Notes under the pieces: generated by a model
Seen by the model: the letters and a program-made list of their open reading frames with translations, nothing else
Told to the model about the DNA's origin: nothing
The model's database searches: none
Assembly: GCF_000001735.4 (NCBI RefSeq)
Contig: NC_003074.8
Coordinates: forward strand, 1,674,101-1,738,100
Direction: 5' to 3'
Length of the DNA stretch: 64,000 bases
Source of the DNA: Arabidopsis thaliana
Taxonomy: Eukaryota > Streptophyta > Magnoliopsida > Brassicales > Brassicaceae
Position numbers and translations under genes: made by a program
In this document: piece by piece, positions 23,398 to 36,227 of the stretch
Position numbering within the stretch: position 1 is the stretch's first letter
Layout of the letters: the number at the start of each line of letters is the position of its first letter

Positions 23398-23690
23398 CAA
23401 AAGAGGAGAAAGATTTGACTTAAGAAGCTCTCAAAAGATTTCCAAGGATAATATGTTAGAGGTGAAATTTGAGACATTGATGAATAGTGGACCTTCAATA
23501 AAAGAATCAAGTGGCCATGTCCCCGAGCTACGAAGCTAAAGTTATGGGATCAAGTGACCTCTATAGATTTAGGAAAATGACCTCTTTTCAGAATTTAAAT
23601 AAATATCAGAAATAAAAGGTTCAAGTTTACTCGTTGAATTTTAAATTTTTTCCCCCAATAAAAAGAAAAGTTGGGACCCCAACTTTCTTC
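23398..23690 (+). repeat. 3'-flank duplication, copy B
   Basis: Partner of the block at 20838-21080, in the same orientation and at a similar distance downstream of its DEFL gene. The shared words occur in the same order. Confidence 0.65.
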
Positions 23691-23962
23691 ATTTGTCTTT
23701 TTAATTTGGACCCATATATTCAACCCGCCTATCTATATCTTCTTACGTAACAATAAAAGCAACCGGATTACATTGTAAGAACCAGAAATCAAACCGGCGT
23801 TTAATTGAAATCAATTGAACCAGAAAAGGAAAACCGATATCATGGAAACCGGTTGTCAACAGAATCACAAGGATCGGAGAAGATTATTGAATCGCACCTT
23901 AAGCTGGACTTGAGCCTGAAAGCCCATATGTAAGAAAATGAAACGGTAGCGTTTCGTAAAAT

Positions 23963-23973
23963 TGGCGGGAAAA
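23963..23973 (+). promoter_or_regulatory. E2F-type site in the RECQL1 promoter
   Basis: TTGGCGGGAAA is a perfect match to the E2F core (reverse complement TTTCCCGCC). It lies about 107 bp before the RECQL1 ATG. E2F sites mark many plant replication and repair genes expressed at S phase; use here is inferred. Confidence 0.5.
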
Positions 23974-24079
23974 TGAATTGTTATTGCGCGGAAGGGCTCT
24001 AAAAGTTCAGCAGATTTATTAATCGTCGTCGGAAAAAATCGATAATTCCGTTACCGGAGTGGAGCACTCGTCTTTGAAG

Positions 24080-27128
<3,049 letters not shown>

Positions 27129-27452
27129 TATCAAATCTTCGATGACTTGACCTGTTATTGATAATGTATATAGCTTTCTTCACATGACCTGAGATAATAG
27201 TAAAACCAATTTGTGATGTTGTAATAGTAAGTTTTATTTTTCTCTTCCTTATGTTATATGGTAAATTCGAGCATTTCCAATGTTAAGTTCTCATTGCAAT
27301 TCTTCAAGGTTATTTTTGGTTTTTGTCGTAGAATATTGATATGTACCAAAAGAAACAAAAAAGAAAGAAAGGAACTATTGAAACAAAGCATTATGTTAAA
27401 AGATACTGTATCTGAGTTTTCATTATTGTAATTGAAACATATATTTATGAAT

Positions 27453-28025
27453 TTAGATAAGTGAACCGAAACTCCAAGTAACGTAACACATATTGGCAAA
27501 GTTTTCAACGCGATTAAAAACCAGAGGTGGCTCATTAGAAGGCCCTTCGAACGCATCTTTGCAATCGCCAGCTTTATAAAATGCGTCAGAAATAGCCACA
27601 AGTGCTTGCGTGAAAGAGTTACTGCTCAAAAACTTTTGAGCTTTCTCAAGCTCTTTGATTGCTTGGCCATAACTAGCCACGCATGACTCGTAAGATCCCT
27701 TGAGTTGCTGGTCCTTCCCAGAGCTTTTTGCTAATTTGCTCATCAGTGCTTGGGTTTGCAGGCCAAACTCTCGAGTTTCTTTTACTCTGAGGCTTATAAA
27801 GCCTTGGACGCTGATTGATTTTGTTTTTTGATCCGCGTTGAACCATTTGGCGCAAAATTGACGATCGAACATTTCCAAATTTGAACAGAAATTGTTGATG
27901 AGCTCTTTTGTGACGATGTCTTTGAAGGACAAGGAAGAGGACGAAGGAGTTATGATTAGTATAATAAGAAGAAGAAGAAAATGGAGGATATAATATCCGT
28001 TTCTTGTGATGCAAGAAATACCCAT
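27453..28025 (-). CDS. Plant invertase / pectin methylesterase inhibitor-like protein
   Basis: A single exon of 190 codons. Residues 11-26 are a strongly hydrophobic signal segment (YYILHFLLLLIILIIT), so the product should be secreted. Four Cys residues sit at 47, 58, 115 and 154, in the spacing of the PMEI fold (a hairpin disulfide near the start, then one joining the helical bundle). The context SYESCVASYGQAIKEL is typical of the third conserved Cys region. The family inhibits pectin methylesterase or acid invertase in the cell wall; this sequence does not show which. A fifth Cys is present at 180. A TATA-type box (TATATAAAGG on the minus strand) lies about 80 bp upstream, next to a repeat array. 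The 3' end faces RECQL1. I recall At3g05741. Confidence 0.8.
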   Translation of the reverse strand: MGISCITRNGYYILHFLLLLIILIITPSSSSLSFKDIVTKELINNFCSNLEMFDRQFCAKWFNADQKTKSISVQGFISLRVKETREFGLQTQALMSKLAKSSGKDQQLKGSYESCVASYGQAIKELEKAQKFLSSNSFTQALVAISDAFYKAGDCKDAFEGPSNEPPLVFNRVENFANMCYVTWSFGSLI

Positions 28026-28104
28026 TGCCTGCTTTGGATGTGAAAAAATTGTGTGTGTAGTAAAATATTAAGATTGTATTAGTGAATTGGAATAATCTAA
28101 ACCT

Positions 28105-28720
28105 TTATATAATAAAGTTAAGGTCTCATCCAAACTCAAGTGGCATTTCTCCTTGTGATATGTTTCCTCTTTCATTTTTATTCCAATCCCATTATTTAGG
28201 GTTTTAACAAAAAAAAAACATTATTTAATTTTCTTAGATTTAGTTATATATATCATTATTTTTAAAAAACTATAATAAAGAGACACACATTTCTTACTTT
28301 TCCTATGTTTTTTTCATCAATACAAATAAATATAAACATGAAATTATTTTATGTTAAGTTATCTCTTATAATAAAGTAAAATTTCTTCCAAACTCATGAA
28401 TGTTCTAAGAAGTTGACATGTGACATATCTCCTTGTGATATGTTTCCTCTTTTCATTTTATCTTAATACCACTATTTAGTTTTTTTTTTTATAACAAAAA
28501 CAGAAGAAAACCCATTGTATTTTAGTTTCATTAGATTTGGTTATCTACTTATCTGTATCATTTCTTTTTTAAACTATAGATTATAAGACTCACATCACTT
28601 ACATATTTTCTTTGTTTTCTTTTTCATCAATACAAATAAATATAAACATGAAAGTACTTTATGCTAAATGATCTTATATAATTAAGTAAGATTTTTTCCA
28701 AACTCATGTTCTAAGAATTT
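28105..28720. repeat. Degenerate tandem repeat, about 280-310 bp period, upstream of the PMEI-like gene
   Basis: Shared words return in the same order: ATAATAAAGT...CCAAACTCA at about 28108, 28370 and 28681; CCTTGTGATATGTTTCCTCTTT at 28152 and 28432; TCATCAATACAAATAAATATAAACATGAAA at 28315 and 28625. This gives two full units and the start of a third. The array covers the upstream region of the minus-strand PMEI-like gene, and the first unit includes its TATA region. Confidence 0.75.
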
Positions 28721-29246
28721 GAGATATGCATGTTAACATAAGAATTGATAATTCGTTAATTCTTTGACTTCATTATTTGGATGTGAAATGTGTATACGTT
28801 ACTAAGTTTACTTCATACTTTAGTTTTGTAAATCAAATGTTCGACTACGATATTGAAGCATTGTGTATGCGATCCGAGTTAATTTCAACTCTTGCAACTT
28901 GTTAGAATTCTTGCAATCGGCGGCGTAAGTAACACACACTGGAAGTAGTCTGTTTTAGCATTTTAGTTTACCAAATTCTATCAAGTTGAGGGTACTGCAC
29001 AAAATCTCTTTCACTCTTTCCCTCCAGTTCAAGGACAAGATTATTGGTGCAAGACAGAGCAGGGTAATGATGATCAAAGTTGTAAATAAGTTTTTTGGTG
29101 GAAAGCAGAACTACATGTAAAAAGCTTGGAATTTTTTTTATAAACAACAATGCTTCATAAAAGCATTGAATCATTCCCAAATTGTTGTTTTCTTTTCTCT
29201 CCCGATTTCGATGCTTCTTCTTGCTGGTTGTGTTGCAATGTGCCTC
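28721..29246. other. Intergenic, between repeat array and TRFL-like relic
   Basis: AT-rich with a 70-codon minus-strand frame at 29180-28968 that has no recognisable similarity. Nothing else is seen. Confidence 0.4.
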
Positions 29247-29703
29247 CTAAATTCGGTCAACCTGAGGATCAGGTGAAGGTACGTTCATTTGTTGAGATGG
29301 TGGGATAGCTTGCGGTTCAAGAAACGGATTTGCAATGGCATTCTGGTTGTAGTCTCCAACCGCCAAATTTGCATGGCCAAATGGGAAGTAAAGCGAGTAT
29401 GGTAATGATGGGAAAGGGACTTCAAATGTTCCGGATCTGGCCCAGAAGCTGTCTGCTACTATGTTGTTATAGTTGGTCTCTAAAACTTCCGGATCAAAAT
29501 ATAGTTTATGTCTCCTGAAAAATATATTATGAATCATTTCAACAAATAAGTAGCTAGAAACAGAACCAAACTGGTAAAATCAGGGAAGTAAAAGAAACCT
29601 GCAAAAAGTAGAAGGGTGATCTTGAAAAAAATGGTTGATCTGTTGCCATTTATCTAGGACACTCTTTAACGACTGCCACGTGGTAATATAGAAGTTACAT
29701 TTT
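29247..29703 (-). pseudogene. Truncated TRFL-like paralogue (relic of the gene at 36228-38065)
   Basis: Two open segments, about 29700-29599 and 29514-29247, are joined by a GT-AG intron at the same place and phase as in the intact paralogue. The first reads WQQINHFFQDHPSTFC, matching WKQLDYDFTGDQASYY. The second starts RRHKLYFDPEVLE, matching RRHTLHFPPGVLQ, and continues through DSFWARSGTFEVPFP and EPQAIPPSQQ. A stop codon lies directly upstream of the first segment and no start or N-terminal domain is found. The coding frame itself has no stops for about 120 codons. It may be a decayed duplicate or a short gene using an unseen start. Confidence 0.6.
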
Positions 29704-30576
29704 TAGTTTAGCGATAAAGATAAAAGTATTTAAATTGATGGAAAATTTTGGGCTTTGTGTTTTTTGGTCCATAAATATCAAAAAAACTTTTCTTATTCTC
29801 GGTTTTGTCTGACATAAACATTAAATTCGGTTGAACAGAAAAAATGAAAAACATTAAAAATTCATATCTGTAAGCCAACAAAGAAAAAGTCTTGTTAATT
29901 TACAGAAAACAATGTCACATTTAATTTACAGAGGTGGAAAATTCAAAGTCTCTTTCTTGTCACATCATCAATTCACACACACACTATGCATCTCTTCGTT
30001 TTCACAAGCTCCCTCTCCGCTCCGCTTCTTCTTCTTCTTCTTCTTCTTCTTCTTTAGTTCTTTAGGTTTCTCTACTCTTAACCCAAATCCACAAAACTGC
30101 AAATGCTAAATCAAATCTGTTTTCATCGTCCCCCAATTCCAAATGCCAAACTCTTTCTCTTCTTCTGACCCATTTCTCAAAATTCTCAACTTTTCCTTCT
30201 TTTCACTGATTTGTTTTCTCTTCAATTCTTTTAGGTCAGAAATTCTCAGTGAGAGAGAGACGAAAGTGAAAGACTTTCGTTGTTTTTAGGGTTTCAATCT
30301 TCAGTATCTCAGATTTTCACATCTGGGTATTCGTCTTGGTGCCTACATTATCTTGTTGACGTTTAGACTATTTCGAATTTGGTACTCTTCTAATCATTTG
30401 ATTTGTCTGTATTCATTTTTTATCCTGTTGTAGACTGTTAATGTTACTGTCGAAAGTTCGGTCTTTTTTTGTCCTTTTGATTGAAAAACCAAATAAAAAT
30501 TCCATCTGTAATAGTTGGCTGAGATTGAGTACATATTTAGAGTCCATAGAAATAATTCAATTGCTGTGTTATGTAG
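29704..30576 (+). promoter_or_regulatory. TRM6 promoter and leader, with CTT microsatellite and leader intron
   Basis: A (CTT)n tract at about 30022-30054 lies in the likely 5' leader of TRM6; CTT/GAA tracts are common in Arabidopsis leaders. An acceptor (ATGTAG) ends directly before the TRM6 ATG at 30577, so a leader intron of about 200 bp is likely; its donor is not certain (candidates near 30330). No gene is seen here. Confidence 0.45.
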
Positions 30577-33446
30577 ATGGTAGAAATGGAGGCTGTTGAG
30601 AGGAAACGATCCAGAGGAGGTTTTCTAAATATGTTTGATTGGCCTGGTAAATCCCGTAAGAAGCTCTTCTCCTCTAGCAGCAGCAGCTCGAAACTCTCCG
30701 GTAATGTCTACTTTAATGCTCTATCAGTTTTGGTTTAAGTTCAAATGGTTCTTGTCTTGAAGCCCTTGGTTGGTTTCTACTTGATATGTTGAATTTTTTG
30801 GTGTGTGTGATCTTTGATGCATTGTCCTGTATATATCTACGTGGATGAAGATAGTCCACTTCTTGTTTCAAAGAACTTCACTTTTTATCGACTTTGGGTT
30901 CTTGTTCAATAGACTCAAACTCTTGTCTTCTTTGTTTGTATCAGAAGGATCAAAGCAAGAGAAACAAAATGCTCAAAACCCCTCAAAGTCATGGCCCTCT
31001 CTGGTAAGGCTTCTCAATGATTTCAGTGAGTGACAGGATCCAATTGTGTTTTATCTGATCTTTTGTTTAACAGATTGAGGGAGATGAGATTGGAAAGAAT
31101 TCAACTTACAATCCCAGAAGTGACTCGAGTTGTTCAACATCCACTCCCACTAGTGATGATGGACAAGGTTCCAAAGCTCCAAGTGTTGTTGCGAGGCTCA
31201 TGGGTTTAGAGTCTATACCTGTACCAAATGCCTTGGAGCCCCGGCGTAATCCTGATTTTGATCCATACTTCCTCAGATCCTCACGCAAGGCAAGCACATG
31301 GGATGCATATGAGAATTTGGGTTATGTAAATCTCCGCAGTGACTATGATGGTATTTCTTGGGACCATTTGGATTCAAGAATGAACAAGGAGTGTAACCGG
31401 CCTATCGACCGCTTTCAAACCGAAACGTTACCTCCAAGGTCGGCTAAACCAATCCCTGTCACCCACAATAGGCTCTTGTCTCCTATCCGGAGTCCTGGGT
31501 TTGTTCAGTCCAGGAACCCTGCTTCTGTAATGGAAGAAGCTTCGAGAATGATTGAACCAAGTCCTCGGGTAGTTGCTAAAACACGGTTTTCATCATCTGA
31601 TTCCTCTTCATCACTTCCAATGAAAATCAGAGATTTGAAAGAGAAACTAGAAGCTTCACAGAAAGGACAAAGCCCTCAAATCTCAAATGGCACTTGCAAT
31701 AATAAGTGCTTCAGAGGAAAGCAAGATGAAAAGAGAACTACATTACCACTCAAGACACAAGAGCGAAATAATTTATTGGGAGAAAGCAGGTTTGGTGGTT
31801 CGAAGGGTAAAGTGAAGCCGCCCTCTGTATCTGCACATGCAAAGGCCAATACTATTCACAAGCGAGACAGTTCAATGCTCTCAAATGGCTACAGAGACCA
31901 AAAGAAGAAGGTGGAAACTAAGAACCGCATAGTAAAAAGTGGTCTTAAAGAATCTTCTGCTAGCACTAGGAAAACCGTTGATAAGCCAAATAACCAGAAA
32001 CAGAACCAATTTGCTGAAACGTCTGTTTCAAATCAGAGAGGCAGAAAAGTGATGAAGAAAGTAAACAAAGTTTTGGTGGAAAACGGAACTACAACTAAGA
32101 AGCCTGGTTTTACAGCAACATCAGCGAAAAAGAGCACTTCTTCATCTTTGTCCCGCAAAAAGAATCTTTCCCGCAGCAAAAAACCGGCAAATGGGGTGCA
32201 AGAAGCTGGAGTTAACAGTGATAAACGGATCAAAAAGGGTGAGAAGGTGATAAAATGTAACATCACCGTCGATGGCGGGTTGAAGACAGGGGACGATGAT
32301 CGAAAGAAGGACATGGATGTGATTTCGTTCACTTTCTCATCCCCGATCAAAGGTTTATCATCAGATTCGCAATACTTTTTAAAAAAGAATGATCAAGATG
32401 CAGAGTCAGCACTTTGTTTCAATAAGATAGATAGTGATTCTCTAAATTTTCTGTTGGAGAAAAAGCTCAGAGAACTAACCTCTAAGATGGAGTCATCTTG
32501 CAGTAGTCTGACCCAAGAAGAAGAGTCTTCGGGTTCCATTACAAAGGATTGGGTGAATGGGACAAGATCATTGCCGTCAGATGATCAGGATAACGGTTTA
32601 TCAGAAAGCGAATCTGATTCTGACTATAGTAGTTCATTCTACAAAAAGAAAATATTCCAGGTTAGTTAGTCATATGGCAAATTCCTTTCTCCGCACAAGG
32701 ATATGTCTACTTTTAGTAGCTTATCAATGTTCTATAATTCGCTATATATGTTTCCGTAAGGTTTTCTGACTCCACTGACCTTTGAAAATTTCATATTTTC
32801 TATGACGCAGGCAGAAGATGATGAGGAAGTTAACAGTTTCAGCACTGCCGAAAATCTCCAAATCTCCTGCAGCACGAGTTTCTCAAGTTCACGCAATGAT
32901 TATCACCATAACATTGAAGAAACCGAACTCTCAGAATCTGTTGCTTTATCAGAAGCTGAAGAAGGTCATGACTGGGAGCTCGAGTACATAACGGAGATCA
33001 TTGCCTCTGGCCAACTGATGATTAAAGAATTCTCCTTGGGGATGGCTACTGATATATTACCTCTGAGCTTATTCGATGAAACCGAAGGCAAGAGAGATGC
33101 TCGGGGAAAGATCGAGAGAAAAACACTGTTTGACTTGGTGAATCAGTGGTTAACACTCAAATGCGAGCAGATGTTCATGGGAACCTGCAAAGGAGTGTTG
33201 GGGAAACAAGACATTTTTCTTGAAAGGAGAGAGATTTTGGCAGACCAAGTGTTGAAAGAGGCTCAGGGATTGAAGAAGATGAGAGAGATGATGATGGATG
33301 AGCTAGTTGACAATGACATGAGTAGTTGTGAAGGGAAATGGCTTGATTACATGAGAGAGACTTACGAAGAAGGAATTGAGATTGAAGAAGAGATTGTGTC
33401 CGAATTAGTTGATGACTTAATTAATGATCTTATCATGTGTTGTTGA
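30577..33446 (+). CDS. TRM6: TON1-recruiting motif protein 6 (DUF3741/DUF4378)
   Basis: Four exons (30577-30700, 30945-31003, 31074-32660, 32811-33446) encode 801 residues. Near residue 95 the conserved TRM motif KAPSVVARLMGLESIP is present. The C-terminal DUF4378 region starts about WELEYITEIIASGQ and ends with a helical acidic segment (EIVSELVDDLINDL). The middle is basic, Ser/Lys-rich and probably disordered. TRM proteins bind TON1 and help organise cortical microtubules; TRM6-8 act at the preprophase band in dividing cells. Start ATG 30577 gives MVEMEAVERKRSRGG; a second ATG follows three codons later. The large third exon is unbroken. I recall At3g05750 as TRM6. Confidence 0.88.
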
Positions 33447-33637
33447 CACCAATCCTTTGGTCTTCTTCTCTCCAACATGAGAGTGAAATTGTTTTCTATA
33501 GGATAAAAACAAGATTAGGCTGAACTAAATTCTGTCACAGGCTGAACTAAATTTTTATCTCTGAAATCGAAAATACTTAAAAGTCTTCTGATAGCACATG
33601 AACATAAAAGTGTCTTATACTAAAAATAAAAAAAGAT

Positions 33638-33709
33638 GGGGTGTTCCGAGAATCGAACTCGGGACCTCGCGCACCCGAAGCGCGAATCATACCACTAGAC
33701 CAAACACCC
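33638..33709 (-). tRNA. tRNA-Pro (CGG)
   Basis: On the minus strand GGGTGTT...AACACCC form a perfect 7-bp acceptor stem with discriminator C. The A box (TGGTCTAGTGG) and B box (GAGTTCGATTC) are present. The anticodon stem TCGCG/CGCGA encloses the loop CTTCGGGTG with anticodon CGG for Pro. Seven T residues (33634-33628) follow the 3' end as a Pol III terminator. No intron. The gene lies 172 bp before the SNU23-like start, in the opposite direction. Confidence 0.97.
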
Positions 33710-33880
33710 GATTTGTTAAATCGATAGAGGTAAACATATTTATACGGATAACATATCACCACCGTCTTTATAGGGAGAGACTCTAGTTGTTTGTTCATCG
33801 GAGACGGAAGAAAATTCGAATCATCAGTGTTTGTTTCCTCCTCTCTTAAAGCTTAGCCCTTCTCAGGTCATTGTTCTTCA

Positions 33881-35810
33881 ATGGCTTCGAGCAACACGGT
33901 AAGCATACGGTAGTTTCTCTAGTTTTACTTAGGGTTTATTGGGATACGAATCTGAGATTGCTTTCTGTGTTTTTGTAGACTACTGGGGTTGATAATACGT
34001 TTAGAAAGAAGTTTGATGTGGAAGAGTTTAAGGAGCGTGCTCGTGAACGCGAAAAGAAGGTTTCACTCTCTCCAATTTCACAATCTCTGATCTGTTAATT
34101 TTTCGATTTTGAAAGCTAAAATCTGTTTTATTCCATGATGCAGGAATCGGATCGGTCTAAATCTCGGTGTAGGGTTTCTACTTATCTGATTTTAAGCTTA
34201 TCTAGATGAAATTTAAGTAGGGTGTTGTTTTTGCAGCCAAAGGTCCTCCTGTGCAAAGAGCCCCTTTGAAGCATAGAGATTATCATGTAGACCTAGAATC
34301 TCGTCTGGGCAAGACACAGGTATCATTTGCTCTCTTTTCATTGAATAGAAATTTGCAAGCTTTTCTTTAAGACAGAGAATTTGTGAAAGTAAATTTGGTC
34401 TACTTGTTCTTGGACATGGATGATGTTTCTATCTGGGTCCCTTCTACATTACAGGTCTACTTTTTAAGCATTGCACTTTTGGTTTGTTTAATCTCAAGTG
34501 TGTTAAAATTATGCGATTCATATATCAATCCTGCTTGATAATATGCTAGTACCTGGTTCTTTATTAGGTTTTATAAACGTTTGGAATCTCAGTTAAACAG
34601 ATGAACCATTGTGAATACCTTACTATATAGCAAACGGCATTGATGTTTTTTTTTTTTATATATTGCACGATTAGTTTTTTTTTATTCCAATCTTTTCTAC
34701 CATTCTTTTGATATGGATTAGTCTTTCCACCTGAGGTTTCTTCAAAGAATCTAACGTTCGTGTTTATATTACCAGGTCGTTACACCGGTAGCGCCTCTAA
34801 GTCAGCAGGTAATGGCTCTTATTTACCTCTACTGCTAATATGAACTTAAGCAAAAACTTGTAATCACATGAGAATCGACTAATGATCTTTGTCTTTCCAC
34901 AGGCTGGTTATTTCTGTCGCGTTTGTGATTGTGTTGTTAAAGATTCGGCAAACTACTTGGATCACATAAATGGGAAAAAACGTACGTGGTGACATATTTC
35001 TAAAAAGTCAAACTCAACAAGTCAAGTTCATTTTGAAGCCACTGAATTGTTGGATGGAATATCCAGTTTGTTTTCAATTTGTAAACTAAACTGGATGGTT
35101 TTGTTTTCGAACAGATCAAAGGGCATTGGGGATGTCTATGCGGGTGGAGAGATCGTCACTTGAACAAGTAAAATATTTTCTTCTATACATATGCTTATTT
35201 GCTTTCTTGGGGTTTTGCTTATGGATGAATCTGAGACAAGAGTGCTCCTGGTCTTAATGCATTAGGTCCAAGAGCGGTTCGAGGTTTTAAAGAAGCGGAA
35301 AGCGCCAGGAACTTTCACAGAACAAGGTAAGACTTCTGAGAGGAACCATCTCTTAGTTATGTAGTTTGATGTATCTTCAGAAATAAGAAACTATTCTCTG
35401 GAAAAAAAGCTAGAACAAATCTAAGTAGGTTGGAAAATAACATTGAGGTTGCGACTTAGTCTTCATCTAATGCATGGTAGATTTGGGATAACTGAATTTT
35501 GGTCCTGATCTGGGAACAGATCTGGACGAACGCATCCGAAAACAGCAAGAAGAAGAGGAAGAACTAAAAAGGCAGCGTAGAGAGAAAAAGAAAGAGAAGA
35601 AGGCAAGTCTTCATATATATATACATCTGTCTTCTTGAGCTCTTTTTCACTTTGATTGATTATTGTGATTGGCTTTTCGAAATCTGACATGAGTCTTTCA
35701 AAAATTTCTGGTTTCAGAAAGGGAAGGTGGTGGAAGAAGAGCCTGAGATGGATCCTGAGGTTGCAGAGATGATGGGATTTGGGGGCTTTGGATCTTCAAA
35801 AAAATCATGA
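33881..35810 (+). CDS. U4/U6.U5 snRNP 23 kDa-type zinc-finger protein (SNU23/ZMAT2-like)
   Basis: Ten exons (33881-33898, 33979-34059, 34144-34168, 34237-34319, 34776-34808, 34903-34981, 35115-35167, 35266-35326, 35520-35602, 35718-35810) encode 202 residues. A U1-type C2H2 zinc finger reads [20 protein letters not shown] followed by NGKKHQR (about 84-110). Basic and Glu/Lys-rich coiled segments flank it, and the end is [11 protein letters not shown], as in the eukaryotic family. These proteins join the spliceosomal B complex next to U6 and the 5' splice site. Exon 3 is only 25 nt; its donor must be the GT at 34169-34170 to keep frame. The last intron begins GC (AAG then GCAAGT), a GC-AG intron. 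I recall At3g05760. Confidence 0.9.
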
Positions 35811-36227
35811 TGATTATATGATCACTTGTATCTTTGTCTTGTAGCGTTTTTGATCCAAAGTTTGCAACTTTGTAATCTGACACATCATAACGATATTTTT
35901 CTCATTGTGCAAGAAGAGGAATTTGATGGCAATTTATCAAGGTTCAAAAGGGTGACTAACCATCCATGCAGACAAAACTGTTGACACAGAGTATTTTTTA
36001 AACAGAGAAGGGCCGGGCCATTGATCGAAGATGAGATCGAGAAGAGACTTCAAGGTCCAAGCCCCGCAGGCTCGAGACACAACTTGAACCAGCCTAATTA
36101 CAAAATAAAACCAAATAGTAGATCCGAAAACAGAGTTGTAATTAAAGTTGCGATTTGTGCACTTTATTTACAAGACTCAAGAGAACCATCATCATTGATC
36201 CATAGCTCAACAAAACCCTAATTATGT
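35811..36227. other. Convergent 3' region
   Basis: 3' flank of the SNU23-like gene (plus) and of the TRFL-like gene (minus). A 66-codon plus-strand frame here shows no similarity and is probably chance. Confidence 0.4.

Larger units (their letters stand above)
22391..23962. other. Intergenic region DEFL 2 / RECQL1
   Basis: AT-rich. It holds a hairpin-like inverted repeat (22807-22926), two copies of a short direct repeat (GTTTAGTGA...CACTACATTT near 22928 and 23010), and copy B of the DEFL 3'-flank duplication (about 23398-23690). The last 300 bp are the RECQL1 promoter. No protein gene is seen. Confidence 0.5.

Noticed and set aside
33577-33798. Open frames on both strands over 33577-33798
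   Set aside because: They cross the tRNA-Pro gene and have no independent support.
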